DNA from: Cryptomeria japonica
Lineage: Eukaryota > Streptophyta > Pinopsida > Cupressales > Cupressaceae
Direction: 5' to 3'
Length of the DNA: 64,000 nucleotides
Assembly: GCF_030272615.1 (NCBI RefSeq)
Contig: NW_026729332.1
Span: forward strand, 32,195-96,194
Numbering within the stretch: position 1 is the stretch's first letter; every line of letters starts with the position of its first letter. This document shows, one piece after another, positions 24,478 to 37,109 of this stretch. Position numbers and translations under genes: made by a program. The notes under the pieces were generated by a model. The model was not told the DNA's origin. It searched no databases and saw nothing but the letters and a program-made list of their open reading frames with translations.

Positions 24478-25150
24478 GACCAAAATTGAAGGTGAGATTC
24501 CAAGTGCTATAGGGAATATGTCATCTTCTAAGGATCTTCTTCTCTCAAATAAAAAAAATGAAGATGGGATTCCAGTTGCTAATGTCATCTTTGAAGGATC
24601 CTCCTCTCTCAAATATCAAAATTGAAGGTGAGATTCCATTTTCTATAGAAGATATGCCATCCTTGGAGTCTTTATATGTATGATACTTCTATCGAAGGTG
24701 AGATTCCAGATGCTATAGGGAATATGTCATCCTTGAAGGATCTTATTCTCTTAGATACCAGAATTGATGGTGAGATTCCATCTGCTTTAGGGAATGTGTC
24801 ATCCTTGAAGTGCCTTGATCCGTATGATACCTCTATTGAAGTTGAGATTCCTCACTCCATGGTCAATCTCTCTAAACTTGTTGAATTCATCTAGCTATCC
24901 AAAAACATGTCAACTGGGGTAATCCCACCTTCATTGGACACACTTTCTTGCCTTATTAGTCTTCACCTTTATGCCAATGAACCAAATGGTATGATTACAT
25001 CTACAATGTTAAATCTTGTTAACTAAAGAAGCCTTTGGCTCAACTCCAATAGTTTAAGTGGCTTCATTTCCCTTTCTATATTTGATAATCTCATTAGAAT
25101 TAAAGAGTCATATCCTTCTACCAAACACTTAATTGTAAATATTTATTCAA
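24478..25150 (+). pseudogene. RLP leucine-rich-repeat fragment 1
   Basis: Several 24-residue LRR units are readable: IEGEIPSAIGNMSS, SIEGEIPDAIGNMSSLKDL, RIDGEIPSALGNVSSLK, then IPHSMVNLSKLVEF, a TAG, and NMSTGVIPPSLDTLS. They correspond to the middle of the better copy at 40,302-43,268, about 41,170-41,650 there. There is no signal peptide, no membrane segment and no start, and several stops and frameshifts occur. It is a relic of an RLP gene copy. Confidence 0.85.
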
Positions 25151-26120
25151 CATGAATTCCATAGTTCAAGCTTTCCTCTTTGGGACTAGTTTCTTGCAAT
25201 TTAGGTCAAGTTAATTTAGTCACACTTCCAAATTATTGATCTTTGTGTAGGATGAAAATGGAATCTGGTAAACTAAGACCTAATCCCACTCTCATGCACA
25301 CATTGGAATAAAAAAGAGCCTAAGGAAATGATTCACTTTGACTACTTCTTGTAAGAGAAAGTCAAGGAATATCTTTAGGGTTTATATTTGTTTGCTTCTA
25401 TGAAGAGGAGATGTGTAAAATGTAATTATATGATAAATTAAGCTAGGGAAATGACTAAAAGTGCAGATGTAAATTGAAATACATAAAAATACAGATCTGA
25501 CACTGAGATACAAAGTATAGAACAAGATATTAAACTCAGACGTGTACCTATCACCAAAATTTGAGCCTGATTGAGCATGACCAGGGTGCTAGGTGCATTG
25601 GTCCCTAATACTACACGGAGTTGGAATCTTGAAAACTATAGATTAAGATCCTTGCAAGTTGAACTTCTAAAAAATGAGAAAAATATTGAGCACTATGGTG
25701 TTGGACACCTTGGTCCTAGTGTTCTAGGGCCTGTTTTTGGATCTGGGACTGCACTTGTGAGTTCTATCTTTCTGAAAGATAGTGCGTCCATCAGATTCCT
25801 GTACCTGCACCTGAAACTTGAAAAATAGTGTTTGGGTGGCTATATAGTGTTTTACCTTACTCAAACCCCTCACTTTGGTGATTTTCACCTCCACAATAGC
25901 CAATAATGTATTGAAAATATGTGTGCAAGAACCTTATGTGTGTATAAGATCCTAAATGTGCTAAAATGTAAGAATAAGAGTTCCATCTTATGATATGAGC
26001 ATACAACCATAAATGAACATGATGTAAATGAGAATGCTTGAAATAAAAAATACAAAAGTGGATCTAAACTAGCAATGTAGATCTGAAAATAAGTATTGTG
26101 AAACTCATACAAAGATATGA
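25151..26120. other. Anonymous, probably LTR-derived DNA
   Basis: Faint LRR homology fades out by about 25,240. The following bases have the feel of a retrotransposon LTR or leader ('gtgcgtccatcagattcctg', 'gtttgggtggctatatagtg'), but no partner copy is present in the window. An 85-codon open frame at 25,571-25,828 has no recognisable domain. Confidence 0.3.
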
Positions 26121-28670
26121 AAATAACATGAAATCATACCAAACCCTAAGGGAGAGGTTCAATCCAATCAACAGTCAGTGATCTATTATTCTTCAATATC
26201 TTAAAAGCTTCAATTGATGATGAAAATATTGGAATTGTTTTGTCATTGATGTCAACTGGTATAGGATGGTATCCGGTAAGGAAGAGTGTGTCATTCACCA
26301 TAATGGCCATTGGAGTCACCAGCACACAAGTTAGTGTTTGACTTTTGTTGAAGATATGAACATGAGACTGATATGATATAACAACTGGTAAATGATGACA
26401 TCTGTAAGAGGGCAAGATGTTAGGCTATTGATTGTGATGAAGAGGGGTAATGTTTCCAAAATCACATCAATACAAGTGGTTAAGTATGTGCAGACCATCG
26501 ATATACTGTGTGGGTATGAAATTGTAGGATTCCCACCAGATAAAGATGCAGTCACCATTTGAAGAGATGACTGGTAGTTAATGTGCCCAACTAGTTCACA
26601 TATGCTTGTTTGAATATATGTTGCTCAAACAGGGAAGCCACATTGGTGCATTGCAGGATGGAGATGACAAGGATCCACTCTTGGAGATAAGATAAAAGAG
26701 TTAAAGGCAAGTGTTTAAAGGCTCACAGCAGATAAACTGGTGAAACACTAAGTTGCCTTAGGTGCATGAGATCAGGGATATGCATCAGGTCAATCGGGTA
26801 GACAATGATGAGTTGCCGGTACAAAGATTGAAGGACATGTTTATCACTATGACAAACTTATTGATAGGAGAACCGGTTTATATATGAAGAAGGCAAGTTT
26901 GAGTAGAAGAAGGAAGAAGGATATTGGTGAAGACTAATGACATGATGCCATCAAGTTGTTTACTGGTAAGTATGTCCACTGGTAATATTGACAAAGTACA
27001 GATGCAAAAGGCTCCCATCTAATGAAGATTTGCATGAGGTAGGTTGGCATGTGTGCTGACTAGTTTAGGTGCTCCACCGAAAGAGAAGCAAAGTGAAAGG
27101 TTGAAGGCAAATCGGCTAAGTTATAACTGGCAGGGTCTATGAACTGGTAGATGAACCAGGGTGTGTGATTGGTTAGTGATCCTATCCAAATAGACATAAC
27201 CGACCTAGCAAAGGTGGATTGCAACAAAGGGACCATGTGGAGATGACGTGGCATGCATGCACAGGTCAGTGTGGTGAGTCGGTGAAGTTGTTGGCATCTG
27301 GTCCAACTTTTATGATGACTGTGAAGCTCGAGGAATGAAGGAAGAGGATTACAACTTGAGATCAATGAAACAACAAAGATCCAGTAAACACTAATCTTGC
27401 AGATAAAAGAGGATGAAAGAAACTACATCACACACGTGACCGATCAGACAAAAGGCTAAAAATCATGCTACAGACATCAAAAAGAGAGAAGACGTGGTTC
27501 ACAAGGTAAACAGTTGGGCAATCCTCATTGATTGAGTGTTGAACATCGATCAAGGACATGATATCAGATTGGATATGATATGTCATGATGATTAGAGATT
27601 AGATCATATGTAGATTTAGTGCATGGTGGAAACCCTAGTGTGCAAATGTTCAAACTCACGTTTAGGTGGGAAAATATGGCTATAAGAGTGTGAACCAAAG
27701 ATGTAGTTGGTGTTGCTGCATGAGAAAGGAATGCTAGTGAAGAAAGCCAATTAGTGAAGTTCTCAAGGACAATTAGTGAAGAGACTGAGTGTGAGAGAGA
27801 GAACCGGTTAGAAGAATTCAATCGGCAAGAGTGAGTTAACCGGTAGTTTGCCATTAAGCCTGACAAAGGAGTGCACCGGTGGTGATTGAACTGGCCTAGA
27901 AAATTGTAGAGAATATTACAATGACGAACCGGTAAGATGAGAATTGAAAGTGATTAGATAGCAGACAATTGACAAAGTGAAGAAGTCTAGTGGTGTCTAG
28001 CAGCAATGTGATAGAGAGGAAGTAAAACCGATAGAGAAGGAGAAGATGATGAACCAATATGGTTGCAATAGAGAGTGAGTTGCAGTAGGAGATAAGGTTG
28101 TTACAGTGAGAAGGTGAGCAAAGAACTGACAAAGTGTTGAAGAGAGGAGAACCAGTGGAGAGATTTGCATAAGAGTTATAAAGTTATTTTGTAATAAAGA
28201 TATTACTTTTGTATCTGATATATCTTTATTGTAGATCACTGAGTTGGAGCTCAGTGCAGTGGTTGGCGCTCCTTGGGTTGGTGCCCTAAAATAAAGGGTT
28301 GGTGATCCTTGGGTTGGTGCCTTAAAGAAGGAGTGGTGCTCCTTGGGTTGGTGCCCTAAAGTAGAAGTGGTACCCCTTGGGTTGGTGCCCTAAATGTTGT
28401 AACTGAATGTTTCATTGTGAGGCTGGATTGGAGCATTAGTCTCTAGCAGCATTTCTCACCGAGGTTTTCCCCATCTTGGGTTTTCCTCATACATATGGTG
28501 TTATGTGGTGTCCCTTTTATGTGTGGTTGCATTTGTGTCATTCTCCCTTCTCACTGGTATGTCTTCTTTATGTTAGATCTGTTAATCAGTTTACACACAT
28601 AGGCTAGAAAAGGATTAAGTTTGGAAATCACTGATTCACTCCCCCTCGCAGTGACATCTAGTGTTCAATA
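26121..28670 (+). mobile_element. Probable copia-like LTR or retrotransposon remnant
   Basis: No gag or pol domain is readable. The 3' end 'gattcactccccctcgcagt' with the preceding 'gaggttttccccatcttggg' resembles the end of plant copia LTRs, where '...ttcaccccctctcagt' is common; the 54.4-kb LTR in this window ends similarly. Frequent ccggt words also resemble that element. The 5' boundary is not clear, and many short open frames on both strands look random. Confidence 0.4.
28271..28394 (+). repeat. Four-copy minisatellite, 34-36 bp period
   Basis: The core 'ccttgggttggtgccctaaa' starts at 28,271, 28,307, 28,341 and 28,375, with one copy carrying cttaaa. Spacers differ slightly. It sits within the presumed LTR. 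Confidence 0.88.
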
Positions 28671-30640
28671 AAAAATGGTTGATGTAGACTTGATAAGAAG
28701 ATTGATTTTCTAAATGAATACTTCACATAAACTTGCACTTTCACTTCATAAGAGGCTCCTTCAATTGCTAGAGTTGTCAGATCCTTCAAATAAGGAAAGG
28801 AAAGGTTATATGTATGAAACCCTGACTTTATTTTTGATCATAGACCAACCTAGAAATCATATAATTTCACACCAAGTCAATTTTAAACATTATAATATTT
28901 CCAAAACATGATCCTGGAATTCGAGGAGAAAAACTAGGGGCCGATGTGAACCACATCAGTCTGACCAACTTTTTTCCAAATTTTTAGGGATGCAAGGTAT
29001 CGTGATTATAAGGTGATCCCCAACTCGACGCGACGATTCAAGATGTTTAGATATGCAAAATCAATCCTTGAAGGTCGAAATATGACATAATTAGGGCTTT
29101 CATGAATGAATTAATTAAAAAGATAAAATAAAAAGGGGTGTGCTTATAGTTAAGGGCACATTTTTATGATGTGTGAAGTGATAAAAGAGGATTTTAGATT
29201 TAACTAAATTAATTAATTAAATTCTTAAAGGGAATTTAAAATGCAAAATGCAACACGCTAAGGTAGGTGCTAACCTAAGCATGGAATTGTACCACCCAAT
29301 TAAGGGTGTACAATTTATGACACAACAATCTTATACTATTATTTTACTATTTGATTCTTCTTAATGATATTGACATTATTGTTATCAATATTCATGATTT
29401 GATGAATTTATGTGCTAGAATAGTGTAGGGTAAAATTTGTTAAGCAAGTTTTTGGTTAATTTTTTATTAGGTTTTACAAGTATCACTAACTAGACATCCA
29501 AAGGTAATTGAATACCTATAAGGCTCTTACACATAACCTCCATCTCATGCACTTAATTTATAGGATATAAAAAATGACATCCATACCAAAAACAATTATT
29601 TACATGGGGAAAATCCTTTCAAAAGAAAAATAGCACACTCCAAAGATACCCAATTTATTATTTAGAAAAAAATAAAAGAATACAATATACTTGGATAGCA
29701 AGTTTCTCTTAGAAGTATCAATAACTAGACATCTAAAGGTAATTGAATATCTATAAGACTCTTACAAATAACCTCCATCTCATGCACCTAGTTTATAGGA
29801 TATAACATACAAGAAACTGTCAAATGGACAATACAAGAAACTATCAAATGGTATTACAAAGCCATGAGCTAAAACCAACTAAAAGTGGTGTCCAAATTTT
29901 TTTTAATTGAAGATTCCCTATGATGTGTTAAAACACACACCAACACATGTAACTCCCTTTTACAACTCATTTACGCTCCAATACATTTTTATATTTCCCA
30001 TTTCAAGAGACCCAAGTTCTAGAGGTCATAAATTTTGATATGAGAGTTTGATTGACAAACCACTTGAAGAGCAAAAAATAACATGATGTTCTCTATCAAT
30101 CTAAAACCCAATGTGTTAGTTAAAACCAATTTCAGACCCAAAAATGCCTCTAAGGTGTTCAAAATTGACTTTGAAGCTTTTTTCAAACTTAAAAAAATGG
30201 AAAACTTAATGTGTTCAAATCTAGGCATGATCTTGAGAATAAATTTTACCAACATGCTTATTTAGTAATCCAAAGCTCTAGGGTAAATTTTAGACCAATT
30301 CATGCTCAAATATAAAATTACTATAAATAGGAAAATTATGTATTTGCAAGGTTGAGACACCATGTTCCTAACAAAAATGTGGAACCGTATATAAAAAATG
30401 CTATTTTTTTGACATATTAAATAAATGTCATCTCATTGAAGAAAAGATTGCAAGATATGAAGAAAATAGATTTGTCAACAATGTAATAATCTCTCAAGAA
30501 AACACAATGAGTAGATGGAAAGCTAAATTCTTAAGTATAAATATAATATTCCATTTATCAACTTAAGAATGAAATGGAAAATACAACATAATTCCTCCAT
30601 CAAACCTAAGGAATGAAGAAAGTAAAAATATACAAATAGT
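28671..30640. other. Non-coding DNA with a ~95-bp direct repeat
   Basis: No gene is supported. Near 29,470-29,565 and 29,712-29,807 a 95-bp segment is repeated ('agacatccaaaggtaattga', 'aacctccatctcatgcac', 'tttataggatata') about 240 bp apart. The part from 28,920 to 29,100 resembles a retrotransposon LTR in style ('gatccccaactcgacgcgac'), without a partner. Confidence 0.4.
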
Positions 30641-30664
30641 AGAAAGGGATAAAAAAATACAAAA

Positions 30665-30850
30665 GACAAAGCTTGGCACCTAGCTTAATTGGTGAGAGCT
30701 TCCTATGGTAGGCACGAGATCACAAGCTCCAGTCTCTTGTAGCCCACATGCTACTAGAGGTCATATTGCATGAACATCATAGGTTACATTAAAAAGTTTA
30801 CCTAGTGCACTAAAATTTATAGGGGACTACCTGATTCTTGTGGTCTAAAT
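30665..30850 (+). mobile_element. tRNA-derived SINE
   Basis: The stretch 'tagcttaattggtgagagct' matches the RNA polymerase III A box consensus (TRGCNNARYNGG). A weaker B-box-like 'gatcacaagctccagtc' follows about 30 bp later. The 186-bp unit is flanked by an exact 10-bp duplication, aaatacaaaa at 30,655-30,664 and 30,851-30,860, as expected for LINE-mediated insertion. The duplication is A-rich, so some chance match is possible. It is too long and poorly folded to be a working tRNA. Confidence 0.65.
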
Positions 30851-30860
30851 AAATACAAAA

Positions 30861-31794
30861 AAGAAAATATAATTTCTCAGAGAAGAAAAAAAATTACGTG
30901 CTTCTACCTTATAGTGATAATAAAAATATTTACCAAACTATCATAATCCTTGGAACCATTGCAACATTGTAGGGAGATGGGATATGAACCATTTTGATAC
31001 CAATGATCTAGATCTTAGGTGGTCCAAGAGATAATAATCTAAAATATAGAGACAAAGGTTTATATTAAGAATGAATTTAAAAAATAGAATAAACAATCTT
31101 ATTAATCTACATGTTGGGTACATAGTATACTCCCAAGGAAGATAAATGTTTGTATTTCCTCCTATCTTTCCTATTTTTCTTATGTCAAAATATATTCTTA
31201 CAATTATTTTCTTATGTTATAGATGTAAATTTATATATTGTGTAAATGTTCATGAAGATAAATCTCATTATGGATGTTAAAATTGTTAAGCTTCCATGTG
31301 TTAGAATTCATCTTTTGATGGTTAGAATTCTAGTTTCTTAATATGAAAATAGATGACCAATATTATGTAATGGCTCCAAAATTTGTGTTGGAGCATTGTG
31401 TGGTATTTTAAAATGTTGTGTGATAATATATCTTGAAATATAAATGGTGGCATGTGTTCATTAAGAGGAATAATTACAAATTCTACAAAAAACTGAAATA
31501 GAATCATCCATAAAGTTGTGGCATGATCCCTGACATTTCACGAGTGACACATAATATAAAAAAGTTATTCAAGATTTAGGATGTTTCTTATGAGTTGCAC
31601 ATTATGGTTCCAAGTGTAACAAGCGTGGTGTATGAATCAAGAAGCTACATTTGGTAATGTTTCATGGTTCTTGATATAAACTAGGGAGCACACGTGTTAT
31701 AGGAAAATACATGTGTTGGTGTGATATGATTCTTAGAACTATGTGCATAGTGTATGGTGCATGGAGTTGCATGCTAGATTTTGTATTTTTCAGA
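30861..31794. other. AT-rich intergenic DNA, nothing recognised
   Basis: Only short, random-looking open frames are present. I see no repeat match to other parts of the window. Confidence 0.4.
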
Positions 31795-32815
31795 GATGAT
31801 TAACACTAGTGCATTATCTTGTTTAGTACCACATGAATCAAGCAGGGTGGTGTTTATAGACACCATTTCTATGAACTTAGTAAGAAAGGGTTATGTTCTT
31901 ATTTACTAGTGCATTAAGTAGACTAAATTAATGGTGATGAACGAGGATTAAAGGCATTAATCAAGTATGTAGGACACCTAGAATGATGTTGCAAGCTAAT
32001 GATGCCCTTACTATGATGTTACATGATCTTTCTATTATGTTTTCATGTAAATCTTATTTTGATTATCTCATGATAATATAAATGAAGTAAAATTAGTCCT
32101 TACAAACACTAACCTAGGTTGTAATGTGGAATAAATTAGACTTTAATTGAATAATAATGGTAAAAAAGGGATGAAATTATCAATCCAATTTTAAACTGTT
32201 AGGTTCAAATATGCATGCATGCAAGTGACCTATGTGAATTATGCATTTGTGGGTCTAATATAGGATGATGAATGGTGGAGATTTGATATTATTAATTTTG
32301 GTTTTAATTGTGTTTTTTTTCAATGAAAATTTTGGATCACAGTCAGTTAAAATCAAACTATCAATTCATAAATATGCATTGTTAAAATCAAAAGTAATAA
32401 TATCAATTCTACATGGACTATGAAAAAATCATGCTAACTAATGGTGGAGATTATTGATTATGTTCATACCTTTGGGATGCATGGAGATAGAATGAGATTA
32501 GGATAAAATCATTGAAATTCTATGTAAAATTATGTCAGGACATATACTAATCAATACATAAAAGATAACCTAATAAAATTAGGCCTAAAACATAAAAGAA
32601 GAGTACATGAATATACCATCTTTTCTATTTCAATATGGATAAATATAAAAATTAGCAAAATTAAAGGAAAAATTAAAATAGAGCAATTTGAGATTTTGTT
32701 GCCAATCCTTGGATGAGTTTCGACAAAAAATGATGTTTCTACTCTATGTATGATTTTTTATTTAAATATATTACAAACTTGAATTTAATTACTATATAAT
32801 CATATTTAATTTTTT
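31795..32815. repeat. Segmental repeat block E, copy 1
   Basis: It matches 38,070-39,160 almost throughout, with words such as 'accacatgaatcaag', 'ggtggtgtttatagacacca', 'aaaagggatgaaattatcaa' and 'ccaatccttggatgagtttc'. No coding signal. It lies upstream of an RLP fragment, as copy 2 lies upstream of the main RLP. Confidence 0.85.
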
Positions 32816-32849
32816 AATCATAAAATAAAATTATTTTTGTATCAAAACT

Positions 32850-33150
32850 CTATTACCTATATAATTTTTAAGTGAAAGATTTTCCTTGTCAATACGAATA
32901 TTTGTGGGAAGGAAATGCACGATATTTAAGTCTAATAAAAATTGTCGGTCAGTGTGGGAAATAATTGGAATGAAAAATATATAGTCACAATTTACATAGT
33001 TAAGTTTCCATATTGACAAGACATATTCTTGTTTCACATGATACCCATCACATTCAAATTGGAATTATCGCTCAAGGACCCTCAAATTTGTCGTGCCTTA
33101 CCTTTACGTGACTTTTCCATCTCATAAAAATGACAAAAATGTTACTAATA
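32850..33150 (+). repeat. RLP upstream (promoter-side) block F, copy 1
   Basis: It matches both halves of the duplicated region upstream of the main RLP (39,440-39,690 and 39,880-40,180). Shared words are 'aatatttgtgg', 'gatttaagtctaataaaaat', 'acatagttaa' and 'ttttccatctcataaaaatg' (with small changes). Here it joins directly to the middle of an RLP rather than to its start. Confidence 0.75.
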
Positions 33151-33157
33151 ATAGGCT

Positions 33158-33275
33158 GAGCAGAGTCATTCGTCCTCATTTAACCAGGAATTATTCTTCT
33201 CTTGGTGTTCTAGATTTGGCGGAAAATCATCTAGAATGTAAAATACCAACAAAATGGGGCAACATTTTTTGTATT
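33158..33275 (+). pseudogene. RLP leucine-rich-repeat fragment 2
   Basis: About 118 bp match the main RLP at about 42,177-42,294. They encode RPHLTRNYSSLGVLDLAENHL and KIPTKWGNI. The 5' part of the gene is deleted up to the upstream block, and the 3' part is deleted into block G. It is therefore a deletion derivative of a whole RLP unit. Confidence 0.85.
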
Positions 33276-34119
33276 ATTTATTTTTTTGGACCATGTCATA
33301 TAGTTCAACCAAATTTATATCTATTTCAAAATGTAAATATCTTAATTTGTGGGTGATCTTTCTACAATGTGTTTTTGAGCAATTGAACATCTCCACCCCT
33401 CCATAGGATGAAGTTCACAAACCCTTATTTAAAGGAAATATCATAAAGACTAAAATATTTGCTAAGGAAAAATTAAGATTGACAAAAAATAGAAAAACAA
33501 ACTAGATTGAGGTAAATAATGAAAATGAACATGGAAGAAAAGTTTTAAAGTTTCATGTATGAACTTCTTCAAAGTAAATAATGTTTGAAATAAAGGTAAA
33601 CATCTTTAGAATTAGAATCTAGTTTTAGTTGTTAAAATTATTGATCCAATGCATAACAAAATAGAGATAATAGGAAAACAAAATAGGGAAAACAAAGGAA
33701 ATAAAAGAATATAAGAAAAAAACATATAATATAATATTTATCTGGAGATATATTTTAGAGAAAAACATTAACACAAGAAGAGATGTGCACTAGTCTATAT
33801 AAATTTCAATAAAGTTTACAATGCATCACTAACACCCTTCGCTTTTTGTCTATATATGACCTAATGATTAATGATCTAGATTGACTAAAAAAAAATATAA
33901 TTTTACAATGCAATTTTTTTAAAAATTCCATTTGGGAGTACTACCCTAGAACCCCTTCTAGGGAGAATCTTGGAGGGGCAACAGTAGTGGGGGTTAAGTG
34001 CCCCACACCCCTTTTTAGGTATTGGGATCTAAACGTAGCTAAAATAAGATCATTGCTTAGTGAGTACATATTTCATTATGCAATTTTTCAAACAATAGGA
34101 ATAATTAATTATAGAAGAT
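33276..34119. repeat. RLP downstream block G, copy 1, and spacer
   Basis: 33,283-33,790 matches 50,516-51,035 closely ('tagttcaaccaaattta', 'caaaatgtaaatatctt', 'agattgacaaaaaatagaaa', 'acaagaagagatgtgcact'). The second copy lies downstream of the split RLP at 43,753-50,066. The remaining 330 bp to block B are AT-rich with nothing recognised. Confidence 0.75.
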
Positions 34120-34745
34120 TTACAAGGTTGATGGCACCTTAATCATAACAAATGAGACATATATAAATTGCATTCATAGAACTTTGACCATTAAGTATAC
34201 TTGGCTTTCTTTTGTTGTACCTTTGGACCTTTATCAAATACAAATTGCTAATTGAAACATTGAATGATTTGAATGAACTATTTTTGAAAACAATACTATA
34301 TAACCTCATTACAAGTATGCAATTCTATTACATCTAAAAAAAATAGTGGATGAAATGGATCATATTTTGGCTATAATAATTGAGCTTAGGTAGACTCTTT
34401 TGAGATTGTATGAAGTAAATGGGTGAACTAAAAGTGCTCTAGAAATATTGTATCAACTTACAATTGCCCTTTGTATGGCTTCTTGCTTTCATAGAACTCT
34501 CATTGTTATGACATTAGATGCAACCTACATTAACAATCACAAAAGTGACAATCTAAATTTTACTTGATAAAATTCCTAACTACAATACTATTCATATTTA
34601 TTGATATTTCAATTAATGATTTATTCATCTATTTAATTTTTTAAATTCGTACATATAAAAGAAACTAAGAATGACTACATATTTACATCGAATAATTAAT
34701 CTTATTTCTTTCTCAATAATATATTTCACTGCAAATCAATATACT
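34120..34745. repeat. Segmental repeat block B, copy 2
   Basis: Matches 1,675-2,330; see that entry. The match breaks off at about 34,745. Confidence 0.7.
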
Positions 34746-35204
34746 ATTATTATAATTAATTAATAGGCTATCTCCTATGGGACACCCCAAATTCCCCTCC
34801 AAAAGTAAAAATTTATCACATTGTTGTTGTTTCATTTCAGTTGTCTAAAAAGGTACGGTTACTGATTTTTCTATTTCTTCACCTTTACACAGATTTTTCC
34901 TTGTCTCCATGCATTTCTATGCACTGCCCTTTCAAAATAAAACTCTTCTTCTCCTCGTGCACCCAACCATGCTTATCTTCATCTTTTGTGCAGATTACAC
35001 CCTCTCCTCATGCAACCATCAAATAATGAGTTCACTATTTTATTTTATGCAACCTTCTCTTGTCTTCTCATGTGCTATCAACTCTTCTACTTTTCATTGC
35101 AGGGTCTCTTGCCCTTCCTCACACACGAACCCAATCTATTTTTGTGCATGTTCAGCCAATTTTCTTCACCTCTTCTAGCTGCTTCTTTCGTAGGAGTCTT
35201 AACA
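34746..35204. other. Unique segment between blocks B and C
   Basis: This CT-rich stretch of about 460 bp replaces the 1.85-kb segment at 2,331-4,184 of the other cassette copy. Overlapping open frames of 60-89 codons (34,841-35,242) in all three frames reflect low stop density, not a recognisable protein. Confidence 0.4.
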
Positions 35205-35715
35205 ATTTTTGTGGTATATGCATTATCTTGATCATTAGATAGCATAGTGTGGGTTGTTAGTGTGATCCTTTTTCACACTCCCTAAGGTTTTGATGGTCTA
35301 TGATTCAGCCAACATAATAGAAATTTCTAGCCAATCACATCCATTTCATATGACTCATCATGATCATCTAGTATGACATGGTTTGTTATTTTGATCTCTA
35401 TTGTTGTTTAAACTCCATAAAGAATTTATTATATAGTACAGTGTATCTTGCTAGTTTGATTTTTGTTCTTGTTTATTCTTCTTAAGGAATTGGTCACCTA
35501 ATATAGTGTGGTTTGCTAGTTGTGATTGTTTAACATAGCAATATATGGATCACCCAACATAACATAACTTGTTGGCTAGTGGAATCCATATCGTATATGT
35601 GTTCTTGCAAGAAGTTGAGTCCACATAAAGTTCCGAAGTGGAAGTTCTGTTTTTCGATTTTTAAAATTTCTCACAATTGATCTAAAAAATTGAAATACTT
35701 AAAGATTGAATCTTG
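35205..35715. repeat. Segmental repeat block C, copy 2 (empty site)
   Basis: Matches 4,185-4,690 and runs through the point where that copy is interrupted by the gypsy LTR, continuing with 'gattgaatcttgaaaaagt'. From 35,716 to 36,369 the DNA is AT-rich; a 69-codon frame at 35,838-36,047 has no recognised domain. Confidence 0.7.
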
Positions 35716-36369
35716 AAAAAGTTTAGAAATGTGAAATGTATTACTCCAAGTCTAGTTTTCAAACATGTAATTTATTTTAATACCCAAATGATATAAATTG
35801 ATTTTCAGAAAGCATTTCTAAAAACTACTTTTTAAGAATGTATGTTTCAAGAGCATACAATACATGTGTATGGTCACCATATTTTGATCTAATTTATTTA
35901 TTTCTCAAGCCTATTGGGAAAATTATGTGTAAGACATCGAAGATTGTTGAGGATTTTTTTGGTACTTTTTTTCTAAATGTTTCAGATATTGCTTTTTACA
36001 AATCTCATTCTAAAAACCTAATAAATAATAATAATAATTTAAGCTAACACAATAAATTGTATACTAACAAGAAATTAGTTATAGATTAATTAATTATGAT
36101 AGTAATTGAAATGTGAGTATTTTGGGGTTAAAATATGTTGTGTGATCAAATTTGATACTAGCAAGTTTTGACTCTTATAAAATTTGATGTTGGTAAGTTT
36201 TGATTATAAATTGAAAGGAAAAATCTTACAATATGTTAGCATGTTCTAATTTTAGTAAATGTTCATATAATCCTATGATTGTAATGTTGTATTGATGTTC
36301 TTAATTAGATTTTAGTATGGATTGATTTGGATCAAAACTAATTGATTAGATGACTACAAATGACTTAAG

Positions 36370-37045
36370 GTTTGCCTTTCCATGCAACACTGTAATGTGC
36401 AAATCACATTTCCATGCTTATGTCAACGACGACTTCCAAAAAAGAGGTATAAGTTTGAGTCAATTTGTTAAAGAGGTCAAAATAACAACAATAATTATAA
36501 ATTAGATTATAATCTCTTTCCATAAAAATGACGGATGCCAAGACATAGATGATACTCAAATCAATTCCAAAATCCTTAAATTTCAAATAAAATTAATTCA
36601 TATTATTGTCAGGAATACGACTATTCAGCGCGTGTTGAGGACGTTTCTGCGCGTGTTGAGGACGTTTTCTAGTTGGCTTTTGGAGTCGAGTCAAATAGTA
36701 CGTGTCAAATTTTGTCATAACACATGATTTGATTTTATGGGTAAACAATAATTTTTCCGTTGCCGTATTGCATGGGTTCAATCAAGCACACAGAACAGAA
36801 ATTCAAGGTTGTAGTAGATAGAGATGGGTAAGCACCAGTGGAATCCCCCGTTCTTTTCTTTTTTTCATTTCTTGGAATCTTCTTTCCTCGCACTTATCGT
36901 GTGCACCAGATGAAGAAAATTCATTGCCGTATGACATGGGTGCAGAAAATTCAAAATCATAGCGAAAATGGGCGCCTTTGGACAACATGCACGTATCGTA
37001 TGGCATTTAGCATTGTGGTATTCATTTCACGTGAATTGAATAAGT
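36370..37045. repeat. Segmental repeat block D, copy 2
   Basis: Matches 14,930-15,640 from 'atgtgcaaat' near the start to 'cattt' plus 'cacgtgaatt' at the end. It contains two close copies of 'gcgtgttgaggacg' (36,628 and 36,649) and two of 'attgccgtat', showing small internal duplications. Confidence 0.7.
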
Positions 37046-37109
37046 TTCCTCATTTTCCTTACATAGGATGCAGATTGAAGGCCCTTCGTAACCTCTAAGT
37101 TTGAATTTG

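Noticed and set aside
26121-28240. Several minus-strand frames of 75-101 codons as host genes
   Set aside because: They overlap one another in different frames, contain Ser/Leu/His-rich random text, and lie in probable LTR-type DNA.
30665-30760. Functional tRNA gene
   Set aside because: Only the A box is good; the B box is weak, the cloverleaf cannot be completed, and target duplications indicate a SINE.
34841-35242. Overlapping 60-89 codon plus-strand frames suggesting a secreted peptide
   Set aside because: All three frames are open because the stretch is CT-rich; none has a consistent signal peptide plus Cys pattern, and no partner copy supports any frame.
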